Source: Candidatus Cryosericum septentrionale (GTDB lineage: Bacteria > Caldisericota > Caldisericia > Cryosericales > Cryosericaceae). From it: DNA of 64,000 nt. The notes beneath the pieces were generated by a model. The model saw only the letters and a program-made list of their open reading frames with translations, did no database searches and was not told the origin of the DNA. Positions 1 through 8,975 of this stretch are shown piece after piece (positions within the stretch are counted from its first letter, which is position 1; each line of letters starts with the position of its first letter). Made by a program: the position numbers and the translations under genes. The stretch is from positions 47,367 through 111,366 of the forward strand of contig NZ_QXIY01000001.1 of assembly GCF_003570995.1 (NCBI RefSeq), in the 5' to 3' direction.

Positions 1-223
1 CTCGGACGAGGGGAGCCATAGCCCGGAAAGCTTGAGCCGTGCTCTCCATTGTCTCATGGCAGACTTCGAAATTGGGAGCTGCTTCTCCCAGCCCGGTAAG
101 ACCGATATCGGTAACAAGTTGCAACAGAATTCCGTTGTAAACTGTTCGCGTCGCATAGGCGACCTTGAGTTCTTTGAGCCGGGGAATGCTCACTGAAAGA
201 CATTTTATGGCAACGATTTTCAT
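1..223 (-). CDS. Dipeptide epimerase / enolase-superfamily protein, N-terminal part
   Basis: The gene runs off the left edge, leaving about 74 N-terminal residues. The visible part begins MKIVAIKCLSVSIP and carries the capping-domain pattern of muconate lactonizing/mandelate racemase enzymes, including a G-L-G-E-A-A-P turn followed by a C-H-E-T segment like the ET of L-Ala-D/L-Glu epimerases. Such enzymes epimerise murein-derived dipeptides in the cytoplasm. The ATG lies inside the stop region of the upstream beta-lactamase-like gene (ATGA overlap), with AAAGGAGG 9 to 16 bases before it, so the two are probably translationally coupled. The pairing of a serine peptide hydrolase with a dipeptide epimerase suggests cell-wall peptide recycling (inference). 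The catalytic lysines and metal ligands lie outside the window, so substrate specificity cannot be judged. Confidence 0.75.
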   Translation of the reverse strand, partial: MKIVAIKCLSVSIPRLKELKVAYATRTVYNGILLQLVTDIGLTGLGEAAPNFEVCHETMESTAQAFRAMAPLVR

Positions 224-1005
224 ATAGCGCGTTCCTCCTTTCCAGTTGTATAGGTAATTGCAGCGACTTTCCCAAGAATAACTGCTCCTTCACCGTTATT
301 GGCCAGTTGTGTCGCCATAAGGCACAGGATGAGGGGATCCCTGGCACCATAGACAAGTCCGACATCGAGGACCGATCCGGGAAGCCCGCCAGTTTTGTGT
401 TCAGCACGTATTCCTTCTGGCAAAAATAACATCATGATATCCGCAAATTGCTGGTGGCCGAGAATTGTCTTCATTGTAGCGGACGCCCTGGAACTGACCA
501 ATTCATTGCAGGCAAGTAATTTGAAGAAACGTCCCATATCTGCTGGAGACGTTGTATTATCAATGTCTTGCTGAACCGATTCGGTATCCATCATAAAACG
601 GCGTAACCTTGTATTGGTCATACCAATGTCCACTGCCAACTGATTGACGGCATCCATTCCTGTGAGACGGATGAGCACATTTGTAGCCTTATTGTCACTT
701 GAGCAGATCATGAAGTGAAGAAGATCCATAAGGTCAGGGCGATAATCGGAACTCAGGAACTCGAGGATGCCGCATCCACCTGTTGGAGCTGTCGGGAGGA
801 CAGGATGTTCGGTAAGGGCGTGAGTTCCTGCTTCAACCTGTCGAAGAAGCTCGGCCATGATGAGCACCTTGATGGTGCTTGCCGACGGAAATACGCTCGA
901 AGTCTGATACTCGAATAAAGGAACTGTCAGTGTTGCGGCATAGACACCAAATTTTCCCTGAGCACCGCCGAGCAGTGCACGTACTTGTTCCTGCCAGTCT
1001 TGCAT
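220..1005 (-). CDS. Class A beta-lactamase-like serine hydrolase
   Basis: A 261-residue protein of the beta-lactamase2/penicillin-binding fold. The three active-site motifs are present and ordered: S43-x-x-K46 (STIK), S103-D104-N105, and K204-T205-G206. A candidate omega-loop glutamate is E142. The length fits a class A enzyme without its signal peptide. No signal peptide or lipobox is seen at the N-terminus (MQDWQEQVRALL), which is odd for a true secreted lactamase and fits a cytoplasmic peptidase or amidase. AAGGAGA sits 5 bases before the ATG. It overlaps the next gene, a dipeptide epimerase, by 4 bases, which points to peptide or murein recycling rather than antibiotic resistance (inference). 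Confidence 0.8.
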   Translation of the reverse strand: MQDWQEQVRALLGGAQGKFGVYAATLTVPLFEYQTSSVFPSASTIKVLIMAELLRQVEAGTHALTEHPVLPTAPTGGCGILEFLSSDYRPDLMDLLHFMICSSDNKATNVLIRLTGMDAVNQLAVDIGMTNTRLRRFMMDTESVQQDIDNTTSPADMGRFFKLLACNELVSSRASATMKTILGHQQFADIMMLFLPEGIRAEHKTGGLPGSVLDVGLVYGARDPLILCLMATQLANNGEGAVILGKVAAITYTTGKEERAI

Positions 1006-1244
1006 ACTTTCTCCTTACATAACAATCTACCATATGCTACAACATCATTTCATCTCTCTTCTTGCCTATGCTATAGCGGGCTGGATTTTTTTGCAAGAGC
1101 TCTGTGCTTAGCTTCGGAAAACGAACTCTACTTCGATATGCTTTTGAGTAGTGCGCATTTACCTGTGTAGGTATCAATTGGTTTGCAGCATGCAGAAGTG
1201 CTGCTCATACTGACTGCCATATAAATAAAACGGAAGTTGGGCAT

Positions 1245-1637
1245 ATGAGTTTGAAGCCGGCAACTCTCCAGTTCTACGACGACATGGATGAGAAAGGTCG
1301 ATATCGTGTCGAAGTTTGTCTTGGCACTCATTATGGTGTAGTTGATGAATTGGGTACGGCTCCAGTAGAAGAACGTGCAGTGATCTGGATTTTGATAGCA
1401 GTACTTTTCATGATGATACAGATTGTCGGTAAGTTAGGCGTAACGAATGCATCTACATCAAGTACGTTCATCGCTGCATTACACGAACACATACAGACGG
1501 GACTCACTGTCTGTACGTGGGTGTTCCTCTGGGAGGTTGTATCAGTACTTGCGTTTCGAATTCCTGAGATGCAGGTCACGCTAGCGAAGCTGAGGAAGCT
1601 GCCGGACGCCGAGGTGCGGTTCTTCTACGAGGTCTGA
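1245..1637 (+). CDS. Small hypothetical membrane protein
   Basis: This 130-residue open frame has two hydrophobic stretches, about residues 44-62 and 87-105, and a charged tail, so it looks like a two-pass membrane protein. I recognise no family. There is no convincing ribosome binding site before the ATG. It lies head-to-head (convergent) with the exonuclease/DinG-like gene, ending 8 bases from that gene's stop. The region before it (1006-1244) shows no other gene. It could be a real orphan gene or a chance frame; the clear hydrophobic segments favour the former. Confidence 0.45.
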   Translation: MSLKPATLQFYDDMDEKGRYRVEVCLGTHYGVVDELGTAPVEERAVIWILIAVLFMMIQIVGKLGVTNASTSSTFIAALHEHIQTGLTVCTWVFLWEVVSVLAFRIPEMQVTLAKLRKLPDAEVRFFYEV

Positions 1638-1645
1638 TGAATGCT

Positions 1646-4156
1646 TCAGAGAGTCTGGTTGCGTATCCACCGGTCGAGATGCTGCAAGAGGCTCTCCTGG
1701 TTTTCCATAGGCAGAAACAGCGATGGCGTCGGCAGGACAGTCCGGATACGATCTGCGTAGGCTGAACTGAAACTCCGGTTGTCCAGCATGAAGACACTTC
1801 GCAGGGTGTGCGGATCCATCTGGTGCAATGTGTATTGCAGCAGGGCAAGTGCATAGGGCAGGTCGAACTGCCGGAAGGCATCACCCCGCTTCTCTTTGAG
1901 CGCTTGTTTGAGGCGCGTCACCGTTGGAAGGAACGAGTTGGGAAACTGCAGCTTGGTGACAAACAGGAACTTCGCCGATATGATGTCGCCGAAGCTCAGG
2001 TAGTCGAACGGGATGAGCAGGATGGCTTTGTTCTGGCCGGCAAACTGTTCCAGGAGCTGCGTACGTGTGTGCCCATTCTTGGGAAGCAGCAGGCTGTATT
2101 CGGCCAGTCCAGGCTCGCGTGCAAGAAATGACTGCATGCGGTGCAATGTCTCGAGAGAGTTCGAGGCGACCATCGCTTTTCCGGGGAAGCGTCTCATCGT
2201 TTCGGCAATGAGACGGGCGCCGTTCTTTTCGAATCCGGACTCGTTTGGCTTGGGCAGGTGCAGTGTCACAAACGTGGGGATGCGAGGGCCGTCCGGCTCA
2301 CGGTCGACGACAACGGCGGGGGCCTCGGAACCTGTGAGGCCGAATGTCTCGGGCAGAAATCGCTCGTCGCCGGCAGGACATACGCTCGTCCCGGCGAGGA
2401 GGAACTGGACGTGGGCGTTGCACGCTCGGATGCGTGAGGCAAGGACCGTCCTGGTACTCGCCAGCATGATCTCCTGACCCTGACGTTCCATCCATACGGC
2501 GTAGGCAGGGTTGTCTGCATTGTTCAGAACAGAAGCAAGGTCACGACACTGCGTCAGGTATGCCATTCGCATCGTAGCGGGCAGTGTCTCCCCTGCGTTC
2601 GCGAAGGCCTCCACCATTGCGTCTGCCGTGGATCTGAGCGCTGCGAACTCGCTGGCAGACCAGAGCGTTTCGCCGATTGTAATGCGCCCTCGGACCCCGG
2701 CGTTTTCCTGGTGGGTCACATGCACGTAGAGCTCCTCAAGAAGAGTCCCGGCGCGTGTAGCAAGATCGGCCACAATAGCGAGACCTGGAACTTCGCCTCG
2801 CTCGCCTGCAACACCGGCGATAATGCGCAACATGATCGAGGTGACCTGTACCTCAGGCACGTCGAGCACGTCACTCATGAGTTTCTCAGTTTCAGGCGAA
2901 GAGACCAGAACTGGTGTCGACTCGCCAAGTTCATGGAATACGTGTGGTGCCTCGGCGAGGTCGGTTACATGGAGGTGGGCGACACGCGCATGGGCCAGCG
3001 ATTCCCGGACGGGACACACATCATGAAACGGACAGCTCGACTCGAGCTGGCAGTGAGCTGCGGATATGTGATTGACAAGGCGGGACTTCTTCAGGAACAA
3101 CGGCATGCCTGGGATGAAGACTGAGCGTGTCTCCCATTCATAGACGATGAGAGCCGAGAGCTCAAAGCCGAATTCGCGACGCATGGTAGCACTGCGGGTC
3201 GCTCCATCGAGCAGCATGAGGCAGACGAGGTTGTTGGGGCTCTCCTGCGATATCCAGAGCGGTCGCGCGTCTCCAGGTCGTGCGTCCTCCAGGAGCGGTT
3301 CAATGGCTGCAGGCGCGCGCAGCAGCACGGCGCCGGGGCGTGCGGATGCCTGGATATCCCCAAGGTATCGGGCTCGAAGTGACTGAGGTTCACATTGCAG
3401 GAGGACATCGCGGCCGGAAGTCAGCAACGCCATCTCTGGAGAGACTGTGTCGCTGGCAACGCCTGGCTTCAGAGCTTTCAGGTGTGGCAGACGGGAAAGA
3501 TCGAGGTCCGTCAGAACAGTTTCCAGGCTTGCCATCTCAGACGGCTGAACCGCCGCTCTGGTATCGCCAGTGTCCAGCAGCCCCAGGTCTGCCACGACCG
3601 GATAGAGAAGCTGGATTCGCTGCACGATGGCATCGGGGAGTGCGGATTGCGCGATCTTGTCCTTCAGTTTTCGGTAGAAGCGAAACAAGGAGAGACTGTC
3701 TCCGAGAGCCCTGTGAGCTTCCTCCTTCTTGATTTCGAGCGAGTCGACCAACGCGACAAGACTATGACTTTGCAGGTCTGGGAAGAAGATGCGTGCGAGT
3801 TCCAGGGTGTCAAACACAGGATTCGCGAGCTGACCGTGCAGCGCTCTGCGCAGGAAACCTTCATCAAAGCTGGAGTTGTGCGCCAGCAATGGACTGCCAC
3901 CCGCAAACTGCAGGAACTGGTCGACAACCTGATCCACGGGTTCTGCTGGTTCGAGGTCAAGAGGGGTTATCCCTGTGAGGGCAGAGATGAATTCGGGCAG
4001 ACGCGCCCCTTCCTTCAGGCGGCAGAACTGCTCAAATCGTCCGACCTCCTTGCCTCCACGTACCTTCACGGCACCAATCTCGATGATTTGATCGGAAGCC
4101 TGATCGAGGCCTGTTGTTTCGAGGTCGAAGAAGACAAGTTCCTGTTCGTTTTTCAA
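1646..4156 (-). CDS. DnaQ-like exonuclease fused to a degenerate DinG-type helicase
   Basis: 836 residues. The N-terminal DEDDh exonuclease is intact: D11-x-E13 (FFDLETTG), an HNSSFDEGF motif near residues 94-102 and H148-RALG-D153. The rest aligns by its landmarks with DinG/XPD helicases: a cysteine cluster near residues 365-385 (C-x5-C-x5-C) and a C-terminal segment ending in VFMLDNRSFSSAY. The helicase motifs are not there. The Walker A site (expected near residue 255) reads RDVLLQCEPQSLRA with no GKS/T. No DEAH box follows the cysteines, and the arginine-finger motif VI reads LLQYTLHQMDPHTLRS. I infer an active 3'-5' exonuclease with a non-ATPase scaffold. Start is TTG with AAAGGA upstream, 11 bases after mutS2. 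Confidence 0.8.
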   Translation of the reverse strand: MKNEQELVFFDLETTGLDQASDQIIEIGAVKVRGGKEVGRFEQFCRLKEGARLPEFISALTGITPLDLEPAEPVDQVVDQFLQFAGGSPLLAHNSSFDEGFLRRALHGQLANPVFDTLELARIFFPDLQSHSLVALVDSLEIKKEEAHRALGDSLSLFRFYRKLKDKIAQSALPDAIVQRIQLLYPVVADLGLLDTGDTRAAVQPSEMASLETVLTDLDLSRLPHLKALKPGVASDTVSPEMALLTSGRDVLLQCEPQSLRARYLGDIQASARPGAVLLRAPAAIEPLLEDARPGDARPLWISQESPNNLVCLMLLDGATRSATMRREFGFELSALIVYEWETRSVFIPGMPLFLKKSRLVNHISAAHCQLESSCPFHDVCPVRESLAHARVAHLHVTDLAEAPHVFHELGESTPVLVSSPETEKLMSDVLDVPEVQVTSIMLRIIAGVAGERGEVPGLAIVADLATRAGTLLEELYVHVTHQENAGVRGRITIGETLWSASEFAALRSTADAMVEAFANAGETLPATMRMAYLTQCRDLASVLNNADNPAYAVWMERQGQEIMLASTRTVLASRIRACNAHVQFLLAGTSVCPAGDERFLPETFGLTGSEAPAVVVDREPDGPRIPTFVTLHLPKPNESGFEKNGARLIAETMRRFPGKAMVASNSLETLHRMQSFLAREPGLAEYSLLLPKNGHTRTQLLEQFAGQNKAILLIPFDYLSFGDIISAKFLFVTKLQFPNSFLPTVTRLKQALKEKRGDAFRQFDLPYALALLQYTLHQMDPHTLRSVFMLDNRSFSSAYADRIRTVLPTPSLFLPMENQESLLQHLDRWIRNQTL

Positions 4157-4167
4157 ATGGTTCCTTT

Positions 4168-6471
4168 CTACTTGAAGTAGGCAATTGTCACCCCATCGCC
4201 ACCCTCTTCGGGGTTCGAAAAGCTGAAGTGATCAATACTTGGCAGGGTCTTGAGGAATTGATGGATCTGCTTTCGCAGGATGCCCGAACCCTTGCCGTGG
4301 CAGATGTAGACGAATGAAAGGCCTGACAGGTAAGCGACGTCGATGTACTTGTCGAGTTTCTCGAGCGCCTCGTCGACACGGTTCCCATGCAGGTCGATCT
4401 TCATGGGGACGAACGGCAGTGTCGGTTCACGCGCTCCACTGTACTGCATGGCGCGGTTCTGATAGGAGTTGAGCTCGGGTTCGGTCAGCTTGCGCACTTG
4501 TGCTTCAGGCACCGTCGTACGCATGGAACCCGACTGGAGAACAAGCTTGCGCTTGTCCTTCATGACATCGATGACGATGGCCTGTTTGTTGACCGAGGTA
4601 ATGATGACCAGATCACCCGGCACGATTTCTTCGACGGGTGTGAATGGGGGCTTCTCTTCATACGGCTCCGCTTTCTGGACAAGCTCCTCGCGTGTCGCTT
4701 CGACCTCCCGCTTGGCATCGCGGGCGGCCTGCGGCTGGTTCTTGAGGCTGTCCTGAAATTGCCTCATCAGATCGTCCATGCGCCTGCTGACATCGTCGAC
4801 GATGCGTTGAGCCTCCCTATGGGCTGCTTTGAGCTCCTGTTTCTCGTTTGCTTCAAGCAGAGCCAGTTTTCCCTCGTAATCGTCCCGCAGCTTCGCGAGT
4901 TCCTGCTGGTTCACGTTCAGGCTTTCCTTGGTGTGGCTGATCTCCTGGGAATCAGTCACGATGCGGCTCATCAACTCGGTGGTTGCCTTGTGCTCTTTGC
5001 TCAGCTCATCGTGGGCGAGCGCAAGCACGGCTTCGGGGAGTCCCAGTCTCTCACAGATGATGAACGCATGACTTTCGCCCGGGGAGCCAAGGATGAGCTC
5101 GTAGGTCGGCTGAAGCGTTTCGACGTTGAATCCGACGGAAGCGTTTCGTACCTGGTCATACCGGTACGCGAGGAGCTTCAGGCTGCTGTAGTGCGTCGTG
5201 ATGACCGTCGTGACTCGCTTCTGGTACAGGAAGTCGACGATGCCGGTTGCGATGGCGGAGCCCTCCTCGGGATCGGTGCCAACGCCGAGTTCATCCAGCA
5301 GGACAAGTGAGTACCGGGTCGCCTGCCCGAGGATACGGACGATGTTCGATGTATGCGCCGAGAACGTCGACAGACTCTGTTCGATACTCTGTTCGTCGCC
5401 GATGTCGACAAAAACCTCGTCATAGAGGCCAACCGTGCATCCGTCCGAAGCAGGGATGAATAGACCCGCTTTGCTGATGAGGACCGTAAGGCCAAGGGTC
5501 TTCAGGGCAACGGTCTTGCCTCCCGTGTTCGGGCCGGTGATGACCACCATGAAGTAGTCCTTGCCAATGGAGAAAGAGACCGGGACGCAGTCTGCGACGA
5601 ATGGGTTGCGGACGTTGCGCAGGTTGGTTTCCAGGTTGGGGCTTACCGACGGCTTGATGCCATTCCACGATCGAGCCAGACGTCCCTTGGCCAGACTGAA
5701 GTCGAGGTGACCCGCCACGTTCAGCGATTTCTCGACATCTGGGGCGGCCTTTGCGATGAGGTCTGTCAGGTAGAGGAGGATGCGCGATATCTCCTTCTTC
5801 TCATCGGACTGCAGGATCTGCAGCCGGTTGTTGAGGTCGATCACCCGTGTGGGCTCGACAAACAGGGTCATGCCACTGTCGGACTGGTCGTGGACAACCG
5901 ACTGAATTGCATCCTTGAACTCTCGTTTCACCGGGATCACGTACCTGTCGTTCCGCATCGTTACGATGCGGTCTTGAACGGCACGGCCATAGGTTTCGCT
6001 CCCGAGGATATCCTGGAGCACCTTATTGATGGTCTTCTGCAGCTCGATTTTCTCACGACGAATGGCTGCGATGTTGATCGATGCGTCGTCGAGGATGTCT
6101 CCATCCTGATTGACGCATCGTTCTATCTCTTGTGCGAGAGACGAAAACGGCTTGACGTCCTGGGAGATGCTGAACAGTGAGGGATAGAGGTCCTTGATCG
6201 TCACGAACGCCTTTCGCACACGTGACAGCTCGTTCAGGACGACGCAAACCTTCCACACTTCCTGCCCAGCGAGCTGTAGACGGATCTTGGCTTTGTCCAG
6301 CTCGGCCCTCACGTCAAGGAGGTTACTGAGGGTCAGATCACCGAACCGCTCCAGATATGAAGACGCTTCATCGGTCTCGGTCTGAGCTGCCCTGATGGCA
6401 TCAATGCTGTCGAGCGGAGCGAGTGCACGTGACTCTTCAGCACCCAGCGCCGACTCGGCCTGGGATGCCAA
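4168..6471 (-). CDS. mutS2: Endonuclease MutS2
   Basis: Homolog of MutS2, which binds branched DNA or stalled ribosomes and suppresses recombination. Visible: Walker A GPNTGGKT, a DELGVGTDPEEGSA Walker B block, a long coiled-coil clamp rich in K/E/Q, and a C-terminal Smr domain with IDLHG and HGKGSGILR. The frame stays open upstream, but no ATG, GTG or TTG exists there until a stop. The listed start is TTG, with AGGAGG only 2 bases before it. Residues encoded upstream (RAYTYGKVGFDRI) match the usual MutS2 N-terminus (LEFDKI type), so translation may start at ATT 6522, with GAGG about 10 bases upstream. It follows pheT closely and precedes the exonuclease gene, so all share an operon. Confidence 0.93.
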   Translation of the reverse strand: MASQAESALGAEESRALAPLDSIDAIRAAQTETDEASSYLERFGDLTLSNLLDVRAELDKAKIRLQLAGQEVWKVCVVLNELSRVRKAFVTIKDLYPSLFSISQDVKPFSSLAQEIERCVNQDGDILDDASINIAAIRREKIELQKTINKVLQDILGSETYGRAVQDRIVTMRNDRYVIPVKREFKDAIQSVVHDQSDSGMTLFVEPTRVIDLNNRLQILQSDEKKEISRILLYLTDLIAKAAPDVEKSLNVAGHLDFSLAKGRLARSWNGIKPSVSPNLETNLRNVRNPFVADCVPVSFSIGKDYFMVVITGPNTGGKTVALKTLGLTVLISKAGLFIPASDGCTVGLYDEVFVDIGDEQSIEQSLSTFSAHTSNIVRILGQATRYSLVLLDELGVGTDPEEGSAIATGIVDFLYQKRVTTVITTHYSSLKLLAYRYDQVRNASVGFNVETLQPTYELILGSPGESHAFIICERLGLPEAVLALAHDELSKEHKATTELMSRIVTDSQEISHTKESLNVNQQELAKLRDDYEGKLALLEANEKQELKAAHREAQRIVDDVSRRMDDLMRQFQDSLKNQPQAARDAKREVEATREELVQKAEPYEEKPPFTPVEEIVPGDLVIITSVNKQAIVIDVMKDKRKLVLQSGSMRTTVPEAQVRKLTEPELNSYQNRAMQYSGAREPTLPFVPMKIDLHGNRVDEALEKLDKYIDVAYLSGLSFVYICHGKGSGILRKQIHQFLKTLPSIDHFSFSNPEEGGDGVTIAYFK

Positions 6472-6536
6472 GGCCTCCTGGATACGGTCGAAACCGACCT
6501 TGCCGTACGTGTATGCGCGAATCGCTTGCTGAGCCT

Positions 6537-8966
6537 CTATACCCGGGTTCTTCGTAGTATGCCCCCTACACGAGTTGCGAGGGTGGCCTCGACAGAGCTA
6601 ACAAGGATATCGACCTCATCGCCCAATAGTGTTCGGTCGGGTGAGGCAAACTCCATCGAGAAGCCCACGCTCTTCTTGCCTGTCGGTAGACTGTCCCCCT
6701 GGAAACTGTCAAACACGACAATTGTCTTGAGCAGAGGGCCGCCATTTTCAGTGATGATCGCCTGCAATTGGCCGGCTGTCATGCTACTGTCCACCAGGAC
6801 AGCGATGTCACGCCGGATCGACGGGAACCTGGAAAACTCCTTGAAACCGATAGCTGGGATACTCTTCAACAGGGCATCGACGGAAAACTCGGCGTAGAAC
6901 GTGTCTCGTTCCAGACCGAGGAGAGCACCGACGTCGTGCCTGAGAATGCCGAGTGTGCCCAGTGCCGTGGTTTCCGAGGAAACCAGGACGCTTGCACCAG
7001 TCTCCAGGATTGCACTATCCGATGACACGACGTTACAGGGCACATGCAGATCGCGAAGAACTGACTCGATGATGCCCTTCAGGACAAAGATGCTGGTGCT
7101 GGCGGCGGGCGTCGTCCAGTTCGCATCTTGCCACTTGCCTGCAAGAAGAATGCCAAGCCTCGTCTCCTCGTCGAACGACTGGCCACGAACGCTGAACGTT
7201 TTGCCAATCTCGAACGAGGCGAAGCCCTCGCGGCCCCGCGACAGGTTCCGCACCGCGGCTCCTGCAAGGCCAACAGCCATTGTGGGGCGCAGAGCATCCC
7301 AGTCTACCGTGAGCGGGTTGAGCAGGAGCGGTGCCGGAGGCAGGCCCATCGCGGTTACCGTGCTCTCCCGCACAAAACTGACAGTGCGTGATTCGACGAG
7401 CCCAATGCCGACGAGAATCTGGCGCAGTCGCTTACAGAGCGCCTTGAGGGGAGACTCTGAACCGGGGCGCAGGGCAAGGTTCGGCACGTGTGAGGGAAAC
7501 TCGTCATAGCCCTCCATTCTGACAATTTCTTCGACATATTCTGGCCAGGATGTCAGGTCGCCACGGAACGATGGCGGTGTCACCGATAAGGTTGTTCCCG
7601 TGACCGACGACGCGATTCCTTCATAGCCGAAGAGTCGTTGCATGTCTGTAGCGTCGAGGTTGGAACCCAGGTAGCCATTCACCTGATCCAGACCGAGATT
7701 CAGCGGTAGCTTCGCAGGAACAGGAATTCCAGCAGAAGCTACACGCGAGACATAGGAACCGAGACACTGCTCGCGGACGAGTGCCGATAGAACCGAAGGG
7801 ACGGCGCTGACAGTGAGCCCTGGATCGGTGCCACGCTCGTAGAGATAAGCTGCATCTGACTTGATGCCGAGGTGCCTGCTCGCGTGTGCGACTGCTCTCG
7901 GATCGAAGTGTGCAATCTCGAAGACGATGCGGGTCGTCGCAGCCGTGACGCTGGATGCCAGTCCGCCCATGACGCCGGCGACGGCCACTGGAACGGCAGC
8001 ATCTGCGATGACGAGCGTGCCTGGTTCGAGGGAGCGCAACACGCCGTCCAGTGTGACAATGGTCTCGCCGGGCAGAGACGTCCGCACGATGATACGATGC
8101 TCCTGAAGGCGATCGTAGTCAAACGCATGAGTCGGCTGTCCGTATTGTTTCAGACAGAGATTGGTCATATCGACAATCCTGCTGACAGGACGGACGCACA
8201 ACTGGTAAAGCTGAGTCCGGAAAGCGTGACTCGATGGGCCAGAGGCAACATCCTGTACCAGGACAGCGATGTAGGAACTGCACAGGGACTGGTTGTTGAT
8301 TGTCACAGCCAGGTCTCCGTCGTTCCGGGCGTGTGGAAGGGCTGAGGGCAGCGGTAGCTTGATGTCGCCCATATCGAACGGCTGATCCGCATCTCTTGCC
8401 TTGAGCACTTCGATCCACCGGGCCAATCCGAGAACCGACAGGGCGTCGCCCCGATCAGGTGTGACGCTCACCTCGAAGGCGGTGTCTCCTACGGGCCAGG
8501 CTTCCTCGAAGGGGCTCCCGACAATCGCTCCCGACCCCAGATGTAGGATACCTTCCTTCTCTTCGGAGGACAGGAGGTCACTGTCGAGTCCCAGTTCCTT
8601 CCAGGAGCAGAGCATACCGAACGATTCTACGGTACCGAACATGCGCGTCGCGATGTCCATGCCGTCGGCAGTCCTGCCACCTGGAATCACCACTGGGATG
8701 ATGTCACCCTCACGCACGTTGGTGGCGGCCGTGTATACACTGGTCGTTCCGCGCGGACCGAGGTCGAGGTCTATGAGCTGAAGCCTGTGGTGTGTCGGGT
8801 GGGGGGCAGTACGCATGACCCGCGCAACGAAGACGTCCCTGAACAGAACATCGGTCCTTTCCGTCGATTCGATTTCAATACCGACGTCGCCCAGTTTTGT
8901 GACCAGTTCCTCGGGAGTGTAGTCAAAATCGATCGCGGCATGCAGCGCAGACAGCTTGACTCTCAT
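6537..8966 (-). CDS. pheT: Phenylalanine--tRNA ligase beta subunit
   Basis: 809 residues, the normal length for bacterial PheT. The protein shows the N-terminal domain beginning MRVKLSALHAAIDFDYTPEEL, the tRNA-binding EMAP-like domain near residues 40-150 (PHPTHHRLQLIDLDLG), the B3/B4 editing domain, B5, and a C-terminal anticodon-binding FDX-ACB domain (FSRFPSIRRDIAVLVD). It forms the alpha2-beta2 enzyme with PheS, encoded 9 bases upstream on the same strand. The ATG has GAGGTG 5 to 10 bases upstream, inside the pheS stop region. The 3' end overlaps the extended N-terminal frame of mutS2, so the two are likely co-transcribed. Confidence 0.97.
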   Translation of the reverse strand: MRVKLSALHAAIDFDYTPEELVTKLGDVGIEIESTERTDVLFRDVFVARVMRTAPHPTHHRLQLIDLDLGPRGTTSVYTAATNVREGDIIPVVIPGGRTADGMDIATRMFGTVESFGMLCSWKELGLDSDLLSSEEKEGILHLGSGAIVGSPFEEAWPVGDTAFEVSVTPDRGDALSVLGLARWIEVLKARDADQPFDMGDIKLPLPSALPHARNDGDLAVTINNQSLCSSYIAVLVQDVASGPSSHAFRTQLYQLCVRPVSRIVDMTNLCLKQYGQPTHAFDYDRLQEHRIIVRTSLPGETIVTLDGVLRSLEPGTLVIADAAVPVAVAGVMGGLASSVTAATTRIVFEIAHFDPRAVAHASRHLGIKSDAAYLYERGTDPGLTVSAVPSVLSALVREQCLGSYVSRVASAGIPVPAKLPLNLGLDQVNGYLGSNLDATDMQRLFGYEGIASSVTGTTLSVTPPSFRGDLTSWPEYVEEIVRMEGYDEFPSHVPNLALRPGSESPLKALCKRLRQILVGIGLVESRTVSFVRESTVTAMGLPPAPLLLNPLTVDWDALRPTMAVGLAGAAVRNLSRGREGFASFEIGKTFSVRGQSFDEETRLGILLAGKWQDANWTTPAASTSIFVLKGIIESVLRDLHVPCNVVSSDSAILETGASVLVSSETTALGTLGILRHDVGALLGLERDTFYAEFSVDALLKSIPAIGFKEFSRFPSIRRDIAVLVDSSMTAGQLQAIITENGGPLLKTIVVFDSFQGDSLPTGKKSVGFSMEFASPDRTLLGDEVDILVSSVEATLATRVGGILRRTRV

Positions 8967-8975
8967 CCAGTCACC

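Noticed and set aside
3280-4180. Long plus-strand frames across the exonuclease/DinG-like gene
   Set aside because: Shadow frames of a recognised gene on the other strand.
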